A stretch of 64,000 nucleotides of DNA from Draconibacterium mangrovi_A (lineage in GTDB: Bacteria; Bacteroidota; Bacteroidia; Bacteroidales; Prolixibacteraceae). The stretch is taken from the NCBI RefSeq assembly GCF_037646455.1, contig NZ_JBBIXN010000008.1, positions 124,001 through 188,000 of the forward strand, written 5' to 3'. The position numbers and the translations under genes were made by a program. The notes under the pieces were generated by a model that was given only the letters and a program-made list of their open reading frames with translations, did not search any database and was not told the origin of the DNA. Every line of letters starts with the position of its first letter. Position 1 is the first letter of the stretch. Of the stretch, positions 1 to 9,431 are shown piece after piece.

Positions 1-2366
1 TTCTTAACTGCAGCTTTATAACTTTGAAACGAAACGGTCAAAAGCGCAATTCCCATGGCCAGCAACCCAGCCAGTGCAAATATCCACCAACTTAAAGTGG
101 TTTTGTATACAAAATTCTCAAGCCATTTATTCATGGCGTAGTACGCAGTGGGTGTTGCAATTACAAAAGCAACTATAATCCATTTTAGAAAATCTTTATT
201 GAGCATTCCCAGGATTTCCAACACATTCGCACCGTTCACTTTTCTGATCCCGATTTCCTTGGTTCGTTGCTGACTGATCAGCAGTGAAAGCCCCAGCAAT
301 CCCATTGAACAAATGAAAATTGATAAGAGTGTAAAAACTGATAGTAAGCGGGCCTGCAAAATCTCAGTTTTATAAACCTGCTTGTACATGGTACCCACAT
401 GTTCGTACGTGAAAGGGTAAGCGGGAAAAAACTTTGTCCAAACGGTTTGCATGTCCCCGATGGCTTCATCTTTCATGCCCGGGTGGTAAGCAACCACAAA
501 ATTGATCAGCCACAATTTTTCGCGTTTAAAAAATACCAACGGCCTTACCTTCTTTTTTATATTCGAGAGGTGAAAATCTTTAACAACACCCTTAATTATC
601 CCTTTTGGAATGGTAATGCCCTGAACGGGAGAAATGAGCTGAAATTCTTTACCAACAATCAAATCCGGATCGGCGAATCGCAATTGATGCATTGCCGCTT
701 CATTGATGATATATTCTCCTGAACCTTCATTATCTGCGTTATTCTCAGAAAAATTAGTACCACTTAAAAATGTCAGGTTAAAAAGCGAAGCAAATGAATA
801 ATCGCAGGGAAAAACACCCAATCTTTCCTGTGAATTTTCCTCTTGATCATATCCTTCCAGTTCAAAAGAGAACATGTCGTTGGCTTCTCCGCCGGGAGCT
901 TCCATCATGGCCGACACCGATTCGATGGAATTGTATTTTAAAAGTTCAGTTTTGAAAACATCAAACTTTTGCTGAACACTGGCATGTACCGATTCGAAAC
1001 AAACGATGTTGTCTTCCTGTACACCCAGCGAGCTTTTCATGGCAAAATTGGTCTGCTTCGTGATAATCAGAACAGCAACAATCAGTGCAATGGCAAAAGT
1101 GTATTGAAATATGATGATTCCTTTGTTTACTGAAATGCTGTTCGAGAAAAGTGGTTTTGAATTTCGTAGTGATGAAAATAACCGCCCAAAATTCTGTTTC
1201 AAGACAGGCTGCAAACCAGACAGAATACCCAACATGCTAAATTGGATTACAATCAGAATCACCGGGAACAGATTTCCACGCAGGAGATCGACTCCAAAAT
1301 GATTTTGAATAACCGAATGCACAGGAATAGAAAACAGAAGAAACAACACAACAGACGCTGACACAATAAATAAACTCTCGGCAATAAAATACAGCAACCT
1401 GGTATGTTTTGACGCGCCCAGAATTTGATTCATTGTCATAAACTTAGCGCTAAAACCCGCCATTCCCAGGTTTAGGCTGGCATAATTACTCATTGAAATA
1501 AGCAGTAAGATCAGTGCTGCAATGGCCAACACATAAATGTTCGTCATGTTTCCGTTTGGCTCAATTTCGCGAAGCTTATCTGAATGCAAATGAATGTCGG
1601 TGATATTTTGCAAATGTGCCTCTGTCTTAATTTGATCCACCGGAGTATCGCTATTAGCTGCCAAAAATTCGGAATAGTGCGAAGTAATATAATCGGGACC
1701 TGCATTGGGAGCAAGCAAGAGGTAGGACCATGCCCAGCCCTGCATTTCACCCTGGGCTTTAGTAGCAATAAAATCGGGATGAAAATGACTGTTTTGTGGA
1801 AAGTCCTTCATCACACCTTTGACTGTATAATCGGTTTTATTGGCATAAAACTGCCCCGGCGGAATGGATATCACCTGACCTACCGGGTTTTCATTACCGA
1901 ATATTTTTTGAGCAAACGATTCAGAAACAACCATCGAGGCCGGTGCCTCTAAAACAGTACTGCTGTTACCGATAAGCAGCGGAGCATCGAAAACACAATA
2001 GAAATTGCTGTCGCATTCAAAAGCTTCGTTTATGTCGTAATATTTTTCATCGTGCAAAACAACACCACCACGAACCGGAGCCAACCTGACAAACTCATCG
2101 ATATCAGAAAAATAATCAGCGAGCAGTGGAATTTGTCCGGAATTGTGAAAACGGGCAAAATGACTGTTTCCCATAAACTCAGGATTCGAAATCGTGAAGC
2201 GATAAATCCTTTCTGAATTTTTATGGTAGGTATCGTAGCTTAATTCATTTTTCAGGAAAAGCGAAATAAATACTATACCGGTCAAAGCCAGTGCCAAGCC
2301 CAACACCTTAATTAAATTAAGAATAGGATGCTTTTTTAGGTTTCGTATGACAAAACGAATGATCAT
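1..2366 (-). CDS. MacB/FtsX-type ABC transporter permease (3' end cut by window edge)
   Basis: This inner-membrane permease belongs to the MacB/FtsX family, which works with a LolD-type ATPase and extracts or exports substrates from the periplasmic side. I chose the ATG at 2366: the protein then begins MIIRFVIRNLKKHPILN and runs straight into a first membrane helix, as in its neighbours. A periplasmic domain and a C-terminal block of helices follow. The visible end, SFQSYKAAVK, matches the SWQSWRAATRNPVESLRYE-type ends of the neighbouring permeases, so only about nine residues should lie beyond base 1. It is the third permease downstream of the ATPase gene in the same operon. The substrate is unknown. 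Confidence 0.9.
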   Translation of the reverse strand, partial: MIIRFVIRNLKKHPILNLIKVLGLALALTGIVFISLFLKNELSYDTYHKNSERIYRFTISNPEFMGNSHFARFHNSGQIPLLADYFSDIDEFVRLAPVRGGVVLHDEKYYDINEAFECDSNFYCVFDAPLLIGNSSTVLEAPASMVVSESFAQKIFGNENPVGQVISIPPGQFYANKTDYTVKGVMKDFPQNSHFHPDFIATKAQGEMQGWAWSYLLLAPNAGPDYITSHYSEFLAANSDTPVDQIKTEAHLQNITDIHLHSDKLREIEPNGNMTNIYVLAIAALILLLISMSNYASLNLGMAGFSAKFMTMNQILGASKHTRLLYFIAESLFIVSASVVLFLLFSIPVHSVIQNHFGVDLLRGNLFPVILIVIQFSMLGILSGLQPVLKQNFGRLFSSLRNSKPLFSNSISVNKGIIIFQYTFAIALIVAVLIITKQTNFAMKSSLGVQEDNIVCFESVHASVQQKFDVFKTELLKYNSIESVSAMMEAPGGEANDMFSFELEGYDQEENSQERLGVFPCDYSFASLFNLTFLSGTNFSENNADNEGSGEYIINEAAMHQLRFADPDLIVGKEFQLISPVQGITIPKGIIKGVVKDFHLSNIKKKVRPLVFFKREKLWLINFVVAYHPGMKDEAIGDMQTVWTKFFPAYPFTYEHVGTMYKQVYKTEILQARLLSVFTLLSIFICSMGLLGLSLLISQQRTKEIGIRKVNGANVLEILGMLNKDFLKWIIVAFVIATPTAYYAMNKWLENFVYKTTLSWWIFALAGLLAMGIALLTVSFQSYKAAVK

Positions 2367-2380
2367 TGAATTCTATATTT

Positions 2381-2431
2381 TTATTCATATCTGAGTAGTG
2401 CTTCAACCCCGACGATTCTGTCGGGATTTCG
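2381..2431 (-). repeat. Vestigial duplicated permease C-terminal tail with a short palindrome
   Basis: Directly after the stop of the upstream permease (2432-2434), the same frame continues for 16 codons as RNPDRIVGVEALLRYE and then stops. This is a second copy of the family ending (RNPVESLRYE in the gene itself) with extra residues in the middle. The extra DNA contains the perfect inverted repeat CCCGAC-N6-GTCGGG at 2408-2425. It looks like a tandem duplication of the gene end, later split by a small palindrome insertion. It is probably not translated. Confidence 0.6.
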
Positions 2432-4753
2432 TCACTCATATCTGAGTGACTCAACAGGATTTCGTGTAGCCGCCCGCCAACTCTGCCAGCTAACGGTAAG
2501 CAGTGCAATTCCCAAAGCCAACACTCCGGCCAGTGCAAAAATCCACCAGCTTAGTGTCGTTTTGTAAGCGAAGTTTTCCAGCCATTTATTCATGGCGTAA
2601 TACACAATGGGTGTTGCAATTACAAATGCGATTACCACCCACTTTACAAAGTCTCTGTTCAGCATAGAAAGAATTTCCGAAACTTTGGCACCATTTACCT
2701 TGCGTATGCCAATCTCTTTTACCCGGTTTTCAACCATATTTAATACCAGACCTAATAAGCCGAGGCAACATAAAAACATGGCCAGGCCCGCAATTATGCT
2801 TATGGAGTCTGCCAGCCTTTGTTCCTTTTGGTACTGCTGTGCTATTAAATCGTCGTAAAACTGGTAATTAAAAGGATATTCAGGGAAAAACTCTTTCCAT
2901 GAATTTTCGACGGAGGATAAAGTTTGAGGTATGTTGGCTCCATCTATCCGAAATGTTACATTTGAAATATAATCTCCAACGGGCCGAAACATAACTCCGC
3001 TTATTTCCTCGTGCATCGATTGACTATTAAAATCAGCCATCACTCCAACAATCCGGGTATTACCGATTTTTTCATTTAGCGGCTCATCGAAACCGCATTC
3101 TTTGGCAAGTTTCTCTGTTATAATGCAAACATCTTTGTCCGTCTCAAAAAATGATCTTCCCTCCACCAGATCCATATCCAAAACACTAAAGAAAGAAGCA
3201 TCGCAATTAATGTCGTTGTATTTCACGTCGTGTCCGTTTACCTCCTGATCGCTGTATGAATGTATTCCCAGAGGTACCCCATCCGATAAACTCAATTTCA
3301 AGATATTCGGATTTTTCAATAACTCGCTGGCATAGGTTTTTATGGTCTGCGGATTTTTCACTGAATAATGAATGTCCTGCTTTATCAAATAAGTCGTATC
3401 AAACCCCGGATTTCTATTCTTCATGTAATCTATTTGCTTTAAAACCATGAGTACAGAAGCTATTAAAACAATAGCCGATGCAAACTGAAAAATGAGCAGG
3501 ATTCTGGAAAAGGAACTGAGTCTTATTTTTCCGGCAATTTTACCCTGAAACAAGCTGATTGGGTTAATACTGGAAAACAACCATGCCGGATATAAACCGA
3601 TAAGAAGAAAAAGAAGAACGATAACACCAAAAAACGGAATAAAATACGAGAGATCGGATAGAATTTCCAGTCTGATTTCGGAACCGATTAACTGATTAAA
3701 AGAAGGCAATAAACTAAGAGATAACATAAGTGCAATCCCAAAAGACAACATGAGTACCAGTCCTCCTGACAAGGCATATTGTTTGAACATATTGTTTCGT
3801 TGAGCCCCATTAACCTTAAGAATACTAACGGTTTTCGATTCCGCGTTAAGTTTCGACAAGCTCAGATTGATATAGTTTATTCCGGCAATAACTACAACGA
3901 TTAGAGTAATCGATAGCAGAAGCCACAGCAGTGGTTTATTTAGGTGGCTGACACCGGCATCGCGATAAGTGTTATTGGGAAATATATCGGAAAGCGGCTG
4001 CATTTCGATGTTGGGAGTGAAACTATACCACGGAAAATCGTAGGTCGATTTTATCTGGGTAGCAACACTCGCCGTATCCGCATTTTTATTCAACAGCAAA
4101 TAATAGCTGAAAAGTTTCACTTTAAACTTTCCGTTCTGATTCCAGAAATTACCGCCACTCCAGGGCAAATTTTCAGTATAAAGCGAAACGATTGCATCGG
4201 ATTTGAAATGTGATTTCTGTTTCATATCTGCAACCACTCCCGAAACATAAGCGGTTGTAACCATATTAATGTTAACCGGCTTCCCAAGCGGATCTTCCTT
4301 CCCGAACAATTTTTCTGAAAGCGATTTTGTCAATACTATCTTATTGGGTGCATTTAAAAGGTACTGCTTTGAACCCGATAAAATGGCATAATCAAACAGG
4401 TCGAAAAAGGTTGAATCAGCAACAACAAGGTTATCTATTTTCTGTACGATATCATTAGAAGTTAACATCGATCCAAAAATGTTCAAACGGCAAGCTTTAT
4501 CTATTCCCGTAAAACTGCTTAGCAAGGTGTTATAATATTGTTCGTCAAGTCTTACCTGATTTTTCGGCGTATTTACCAGCCTGTAAATCTGGTTATAATT
4601 ACTTTGATATTTATCGGAGCTAATTTCATAGGCATAGTATGCCGAGCTAAGAACAACCAAGGTCAGACACACGGAAAGACTGATGACAGAAAAAATCAAA
4701 AATCGTTTTTGTCTTATAAGAACACGTACAACTAGTTTTAACAGGTTTTTCAT
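2432..4753 (-). CDS. MacB/FtsX-type ABC transporter permease
   Basis: This 773-residue permease has the family layout: a short N-terminal amphipathic stretch, a first helix (about residues 18-42), a large periplasmic MacB-like domain, three helices (about 280-430), a second periplasmic part, and three C-terminal helices ending RAATRNPVESLRYE. The motif GIRKVNGAKVSEI, typical of FtsX domains, lies before the last helices. The gene sits 17 bases after the upstream permease and 65 bases before the next, so the three are probably co-transcribed. Sequence differs enough from its neighbours that these are old paralogues. It may form a homo- or heterodimer served by the single ATPase encoded at 7204-7902. 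Confidence 0.93.
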   Translation of the reverse strand: MKNLLKLVVRVLIRQKRFLIFSVISLSVCLTLVVLSSAYYAYEISSDKYQSNYNQIYRLVNTPKNQVRLDEQYYNTLLSSFTGIDKACRLNIFGSMLTSNDIVQKIDNLVVADSTFFDLFDYAILSGSKQYLLNAPNKIVLTKSLSEKLFGKEDPLGKPVNINMVTTAYVSGVVADMKQKSHFKSDAIVSLYTENLPWSGGNFWNQNGKFKVKLFSYYLLLNKNADTASVATQIKSTYDFPWYSFTPNIEMQPLSDIFPNNTYRDAGVSHLNKPLLWLLLSITLIVVVIAGINYINLSLSKLNAESKTVSILKVNGAQRNNMFKQYALSGGLVLMLSFGIALMLSLSLLPSFNQLIGSEIRLEILSDLSYFIPFFGVIVLLFLLIGLYPAWLFSSINPISLFQGKIAGKIRLSSFSRILLIFQFASAIVLIASVLMVLKQIDYMKNRNPGFDTTYLIKQDIHYSVKNPQTIKTYASELLKNPNILKLSLSDGVPLGIHSYSDQEVNGHDVKYNDINCDASFFSVLDMDLVEGRSFFETDKDVCIITEKLAKECGFDEPLNEKIGNTRIVGVMADFNSQSMHEEISGVMFRPVGDYISNVTFRIDGANIPQTLSSVENSWKEFFPEYPFNYQFYDDLIAQQYQKEQRLADSISIIAGLAMFLCCLGLLGLVLNMVENRVKEIGIRKVNGAKVSEILSMLNRDFVKWVVIAFVIATPIVYYAMNKWLENFAYKTTLSWWIFALAGVLALGIALLTVSWQSWRAATRNPVESLRYE

Positions 4754-4770
4754 AGTTAGTGAATTTACTT

Positions 4771-7119
4771 CTATTCGTACCGTAAGGCCTCAACAGGATT
4801 GCGAGTAGCTGCCCGCCAGCTTTGCCAGCCAACCGCCAGAAAAGCTATTAACAATGCAAAAGCAGCGCTGACCAGAAAATATAAAGGACTGATGGTAACG
4901 CGGTTAACAAAATGTTGTAACCACTGATGCATGGTAAAATAGCTGCCAACAAAAGCAATCGCAATCGCAATAAGAACCAGGATAAACGTTTCTTTTAACA
5001 ACTCGCGAACAACCTGCGTTTCGGTACTTCCAATTACTTTTCGTATTCCGATCTCTTTTTTCCGTCGGTTTACATTCAGCACCGAAAGTGCCATTAAACC
5101 AATAAAACTGATGATGATCGCCAGTCCGGCACCGGTGGTAACCAGTTTTATCATACGCTCTTCGTTGGTATATTTATTGGCATAAACATCAGTCAATTGA
5201 AACTTGCTAACGATAAGTTCCGGCGAATAACTTTTAATCACCTCATCAATTTGTGCCAGCTGAACAGAAGTGGTTCCGGCTTGTGTTCGCACATAGAGGT
5301 TATTTACGTTGTTGGGTTTGTTTGTAATAACAAGAGGTTCGATAGGAGCCCCGGGATGATCGATGTAGTAAAAATCTTTTGCAATGGCGATTACTGTTAA
5401 GGGAACTTTGAACATTTGAACCAGGCTCCCAACTTTTACATCAGCTCCTAGCATTTTTGCAGCCGCTTCGTTAAGAATTACCGCATTCTTATCTGCTTCT
5501 GAATTATTAAAATAACGCCCATCAACAAGTTCCAGTTGCATGGTTTTGGCAAATCCGGGATGTACCCGATATTCATTTACGCTATTCAAATTTCCGGGAT
5601 CGCCATATTTTTTTATTCCTTGTCCGCTTGAACCTTGCCCCATCCCATGATCAGAAAACGCAACATCTTCTACAAATGCCAGTTGCGACAATTCATCAGC
5701 AATAGACGCTGCACTTCGTCGCACCTCGTTATTCAGATTGGTAATCCCGATTACATTCTCAGGATTAAAACCAAGTGGCACTTCTTTCAAATGGTTCACC
5801 TGGGCAAAAACAATTACCAGCGCACTAATGAGAAAAACCGAAATGGAAAACTGCGAAATAACGGCAATTCGCGACAGTGTGCTTTTCCGTTTAACTTTAC
5901 TTGATTTTCCTTTAAGCGCATTTACCAGGTTTAATTTCGACAAATAATAGCTCGGATAAGAACCGGAAACCAGTATTAAAACGGCGAGAATTCCCAACAC
6001 CAATAATATTCCGGAAAAGGAAAACATGTCCGACAGCTCGATCTGGCTTTTCATTAATATAGCAAACGCGGGCTGAACAAGTGCTGTTAGTCCCAAAGCC
6101 AGCAAAAACGATAAAAGGCTGATCACAGATGTTTCGGTAAAAAACAAACGACTCAACGTGCTTTGTGTTGCTCCCAATGATTTTCGTGAAGCAATTTCGG
6201 CAATTCGTTTTTCGCCATGCAAAACATACAGATTGATGTAATTGACCATGGCAATAAGCAGTACCAAAAAGGCAATGCCTGCAATGATAAATATATGCGT
6301 TAAATTGGCTTTTGGCGAAAGATCGAAATCAACAACGGTATGCAGGTGCAGGTCTGCCAATAACTCTGTTCCACTTTCCACTGAAAGGTTAAATGTCTCA
6401 CCCCACGATTTCATCAACTCGTTGTTTGCAACGGCTATTTTTTCGCCAACCGCAGCCAAATCGGTATTTTCATCAATTTTGAAATAGGTGTACAGTTCCA
6501 GTCCCCCCCAGTTTTCGGGATGAACCGTCTGCATCGACATCAGCAAATCGAAATTAAAGTGCGTGTTATTGGGTAAATCATTAATTACACCTGTCACTGT
6601 TGCCGGTTCCTCCGAAACATTCAAAACCCTGCCAACACAATCAACGGTATTGAATACTTTTAGTGCCGTTGACCGGGTAATTACCACGTTGTTTTCACCC
6701 ACCAAAGCATCGTCGCTGTTTCCCTGAATCAGCTCCAGTCCGAAAACATCAAAGAAATCCTTGTCGGCAAACAATAGTTGCATATTGGGGAATTTTTGTT
6801 TCTCATATTCCGCTGTTGTTCCCCATCCTCTGTAAATTTGTGTGGCCGATAGTATTTCCGGAACTCTTGATGGAATTTCCGTGTACGCACTGCGTAAACA
6901 GATTCCCCAATTTGTAACATTGCCTTCTTCGGTAACTTTGTTGTAGAGTCTTAAAACATTGTTTTTTGTTTGGAAATGCTGGTCGTAACTTAACTCGTGT
7001 TTCAGGTAAACCGACAACAGCAATACTGCACTTAATCCAATGGCCAATCCGGGCAGGTTTACAAAAACCAATAAGGGATTCCGCCGAAACATTCTGAATA
7101 TAAATCGTAAATTTTTCAT
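4771..7119 (-). CDS. MacB/FtsX-type ABC transporter permease
   Basis: This is a paralogous permease with a first helix at about residues 20-40, a MacB-like periplasmic domain, a middle block of helices preceded by RIAEIASRKSLGATQ, and a final block after the FtsX motif RRKKEIGIRKVIGSTETQ, ending NPVEALRYE. The open frame extends 17 codons upstream to 7170, but that extension is low-complexity CTCT/GCTC intergenic sequence. The ATG at 7119 gives MKNLRFIFRMFRRNPLL, matching the other permeases, so I used it. It is the first permease after the ATPase gene, with 84 bases between. Membrane export role is from the family; the substrate is unknown. Confidence 0.92.
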   Translation of the reverse strand: MKNLRFIFRMFRRNPLLVFVNLPGLAIGLSAVLLLSVYLKHELSYDQHFQTKNNVLRLYNKVTEEGNVTNWGICLRSAYTEIPSRVPEILSATQIYRGWGTTAEYEKQKFPNMQLLFADKDFFDVFGLELIQGNSDDALVGENNVVITRSTALKVFNTVDCVGRVLNVSEEPATVTGVINDLPNNTHFNFDLLMSMQTVHPENWGGLELYTYFKIDENTDLAAVGEKIAVANNELMKSWGETFNLSVESGTELLADLHLHTVVDFDLSPKANLTHIFIIAGIAFLVLLIAMVNYINLYVLHGEKRIAEIASRKSLGATQSTLSRLFFTETSVISLLSFLLALGLTALVQPAFAILMKSQIELSDMFSFSGILLVLGILAVLILVSGSYPSYYLSKLNLVNALKGKSSKVKRKSTLSRIAVISQFSISVFLISALVIVFAQVNHLKEVPLGFNPENVIGITNLNNEVRRSAASIADELSQLAFVEDVAFSDHGMGQGSSGQGIKKYGDPGNLNSVNEYRVHPGFAKTMQLELVDGRYFNNSEADKNAVILNEAAAKMLGADVKVGSLVQMFKVPLTVIAIAKDFYYIDHPGAPIEPLVITNKPNNVNNLYVRTQAGTTSVQLAQIDEVIKSYSPELIVSKFQLTDVYANKYTNEERMIKLVTTGAGLAIIISFIGLMALSVLNVNRRKKEIGIRKVIGSTETQVVRELLKETFILVLIAIAIAFVGSYFTMHQWLQHFVNRVTISPLYFLVSAAFALLIAFLAVGWQSWRAATRNPVEALRYE

Positions 7120-7203
7120 GGCTTTTATTCTGTCAAGGGCAGAACGCAGAGAGCAGAGCGCTAATTTCACTCCCTGCTCTTGGCTCTTTGCACCATGCTC
7201 CTT

Positions 7204-7902
7204 TTATAGCAGGATCTCTCCCATTTCTTTTTTCACCTCTTCGGTAATGATCATACCGTCGAACAGGTTTACAACGCGGTGGGCAAATTCCGAGTCGTGC
7301 AGCGAGTGAGTTACCATTACAATGGTAGTGCCTTCGCGATTAAGTTCGGTAAGCAGGTTCATTACTTCCAAACCGTTTTTCGAGTCGAGGTTACCGGTTG
7401 GCTCATCGGCAAGAATCAGCTTTGGATTAGCAACTACTGCACGTGCAATAGCCACACGCTGCTGCTGACCACCTGAAAGTTGTTGCGGAAAGTGTTTGGC
7501 ACGGTGCGCAATTTTCATCCGCTCCAGTACTTTTTCCACCATTTCTTTACGCTCGCGGGCTTTTAGTTTGAGGTAGATCAGCGGAAGTTCCACATTCTCG
7601 TAAACATTCAGCTCATCAATCAGGTTAAAGCTCTGAAACACAAAACCGATGTTCCCTTTGCGCAGCATGGTTCGGTTGCGTTCTTTTAGCTTTCCAACTT
7701 CTGCACCATCAAAATAATATTCACCACTGGTCGGATTATCCAGTAAGCCGATAATATTCAGCAAAGTAGATTTTCCACACCCCGAAGGTCCCATTATGGC
7801 AACAAATTCTCCCTTTTTTACATGCAGGTTCACCTTGTTCAACGCACTGGTTTCTATTTCTTCGGTGCGGAATACTTTTGTTAGATTTTCTGTCTTTATC
7901 AT
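7204..7902 (-). CDS. ABC transporter ATP-binding protein (LolD/MacB type)
   Basis: This is the cytoplasmic ATPase that should power the adjacent permeases. The 232-residue protein has Walker A GPSGCGKST (38-46), Q-loop FVFQSFNL, signature LSGGQQQR (142-149), Walker B LILADEP (162-168) and an H-loop in VTHS. A longer open frame to 8058 exists, but those extra 52 codons are the reverse of an intergenic inverted repeat (7936-8014), so I start at MIKTENL. It is the only ATPase gene among four permease genes, so it is probably shared. It lies between the adaptor gene and the first permease gene. Confidence 0.95.
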   Translation of the reverse strand: MIKTENLTKVFRTEEIETSALNKVNLHVKKGEFVAIMGPSGCGKSTLLNIIGLLDNPTSGEYYFDGAEVGKLKERNRTMLRKGNIGFVFQSFNLIDELNVYENVELPLIYLKLKARERKEMVEKVLERMKIAHRAKHFPQQLSGGQQQRVAIARAVVANPKLILADEPTGNLDSKNGLEVMNLLTELNREGTTIVMVTHSLHDSEFAHRVVNLFDGMIITEEVKKEMGEILL

Positions 7903-7935
7903 TATATCTTTATTTTTGTTGTTCTGTATATATTT

Positions 7936-8014
7936 TGTCATCTCGAAGGAGGAACGACTGAGAAATCTGGTTTTAAAAGATAGGGATTTATAATCCTTCG
8001 TCGTCGAAATGACA
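7936..8014. repeat. Dispersed intergenic inverted-repeat element, copy A
   Basis: The ends are TGTCATCTCGA and, inverted, TCGAAATGACA, an 11-base arm with one mismatch. The interior contains GAGAAATCTGG and GGATTTATAATCC. It resembles two other elements in the window (19951-20026 and 37942-38006), which also start with (C/T)GTCAT and end with ATGAC(G/A). This copy sits inside an operon, between the adaptor and ATPase genes, rather than at gene ends. Confidence 0.55.
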
Positions 8015-8044
8015 ACCAACTTTTGCCTTTCTATTTTTTCCTTT

Positions 8045-9301
8045 TTACTTAAACACAATCTTATCGTTATCGCCGAACAAATCGTAGCTTGAAGTAATTA
8101 CTTTCTCGCCCGGTGTTATACCTTCCAGCACTTCGTAATACTGTGGATTTTGTTTTCCGATACGGATACTGCGTTTTTCGGCTTCCGTTCCGTTATCGTT
8201 CAGCACATAAACCCACTGGCCACCTGTACTCTGAAAGAAACCACCTTTTGGAATTAACACCGCTTTTTCGGGTTGACCGAGCTGCAATTTTGTGTGGTAA
8301 GTTTGTCCCGTACGAATGTTATCCGGTTTTGGTCCTTCAAAGATCATGTCAATTTCAAACTGTCCTTCGCGCACTTCCGGATACACTTTTTTAACGGTGA
8401 GGTTGTAGTTTTCACCTCCGCGATCGAACGACGAATTTAATCCACGTCGCACGCGGTCGATGTAGTGCTCGTCGATAAGCGCGTTGATTTTAAAGTCGGT
8501 CAAAATATTCACCATTCCAATCCGCTGTCCACGGGCAATTGACTCCCCTATCTCAGCATTTAGTAATCCCAACTGACCATCTGCAGGCGCTTTGACATTC
8601 AGGTTATCCAAACGCAAGCGGGCCATTGCCAGGTTATCGCGCATATTTTCCAGACTTTCGTCCATGTTTTTCTTTTGGTTGGAACGAAAAATCGAATCCT
8701 GTTCAAACTTCAGGTAAGTCAACTCCTTTTCTTTTAGCGCCAGTTCGTAATCTTCTTTGGCTTGCAGGTATTCTTCGCGGGCAATCAGGTCATCATCGTA
8801 CAAGGCTTCATATTGTTTGTACTTTCGTTCGGCCTGTGTTACTTTAAGATCGATCTCCAGCTTGGCGCGTTGATTACCGATCTGTTGTTGCTCAATAGCA
8901 ATTTGTGTATTTCGAAGTTCGTTGGAATGGTAGGCCATATTCGACTCACTGTTCATGATGGTAGTGTTCAGATCGTTGTTTTTCAAGCGAAGAATTACGT
9001 CACCCTTTTTTACCATCTCACCTTCTTCAATGAAAATCTCTTCCACTTTTCCACCTTCTTCCACATCAAGGAAAATGGTGGTAATAGGCTCTACCTGGCC
9101 AATTACGGTAATGTAATCGTTAAACTCGCCGTCGGTTACGGTACTTATGGTCAGCTTGTCTTTCTCGGCCCGAAACACCGAACCACTGCTTCCCACAACC
9201 ACTTTATACAACAAAAAGGCAAACGCTAATCCGCCAACAATCCAAATAATGTGCCTGGCTTTTAAGCCCTTTTTCTTTTCAATTTTTTTATCCATTCCCA
9301 T
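8045..9301 (-). CDS. RND/MacA-type efflux adaptor (membrane fusion protein)
   Basis: This periplasmic adaptor would link the inner-membrane ABC permease to the TolC-like channel. The 418-residue protein starts with a positively charged N-terminus and one membrane anchor (about residues 16-34). A lipoyl half (VEPITTIFLDVEEGGKVEEIF, EGEMVKKGDVIL) follows, then a long coiled-coil hairpin (about 105-225, rich in E, K, Q and L), the second lipoyl half (VKAPADGQLG) and beta-barrel and membrane-proximal domains. It lies 130 bases after the tolC-like gene. A start two codons later is equally possible. Confidence 0.94.
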   Translation of the reverse strand: MGMDKKIEKKKGLKARHIIWIVGGLAFAFLLYKVVVGSSGSVFRAEKDKLTISTVTDGEFNDYITVIGQVEPITTIFLDVEEGGKVEEIFIEEGEMVKKGDVILRLKNNDLNTTIMNSESNMAYHSNELRNTQIAIEQQQIGNQRAKLEIDLKVTQAERKYKQYEALYDDDLIAREEYLQAKEDYELALKEKELTYLKFEQDSIFRSNQKKNMDESLENMRDNLAMARLRLDNLNVKAPADGQLGLLNAEIGESIARGQRIGMVNILTDFKINALIDEHYIDRVRRGLNSSFDRGGENYNLTVKKVYPEVREGQFEIDMIFEGPKPDNIRTGQTYHTKLQLGQPEKAVLIPKGGFFQSTGGQWVYVLNDNGTEAEKRSIRIGKQNPQYYEVLEGITPGEKVITSSYDLFGDNDKIVFK

Positions 9302-9431
9302 ATCTATGGTACTTTTAATATTTTTCGTTCTATTTCTGTTCTAATATTCTCTTCAAACTTGCTTAGTCACCGGTCATTCGTCTTTGGTTTTCTTCCTAAT
9401 GACCAATGTCTAATGACTTTCTTCATTCTGC

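Noticed and set aside
7130..7210. CTCTGCTCTCTGC/GAGCAGGGAG-rich stretch before the permease start
   Set aside because: Low-complexity intergenic DNA; it only makes the permease frame look longer. No defined repeat ends were seen.
9355..9425. GGTCATTCG...ATGACCAATGTCTAATGAC stretch between the adaptor and tolC-like genes
   Set aside because: It looks like simple TAATGAC-type intergenic repetition; I could not define a unit or a structure.
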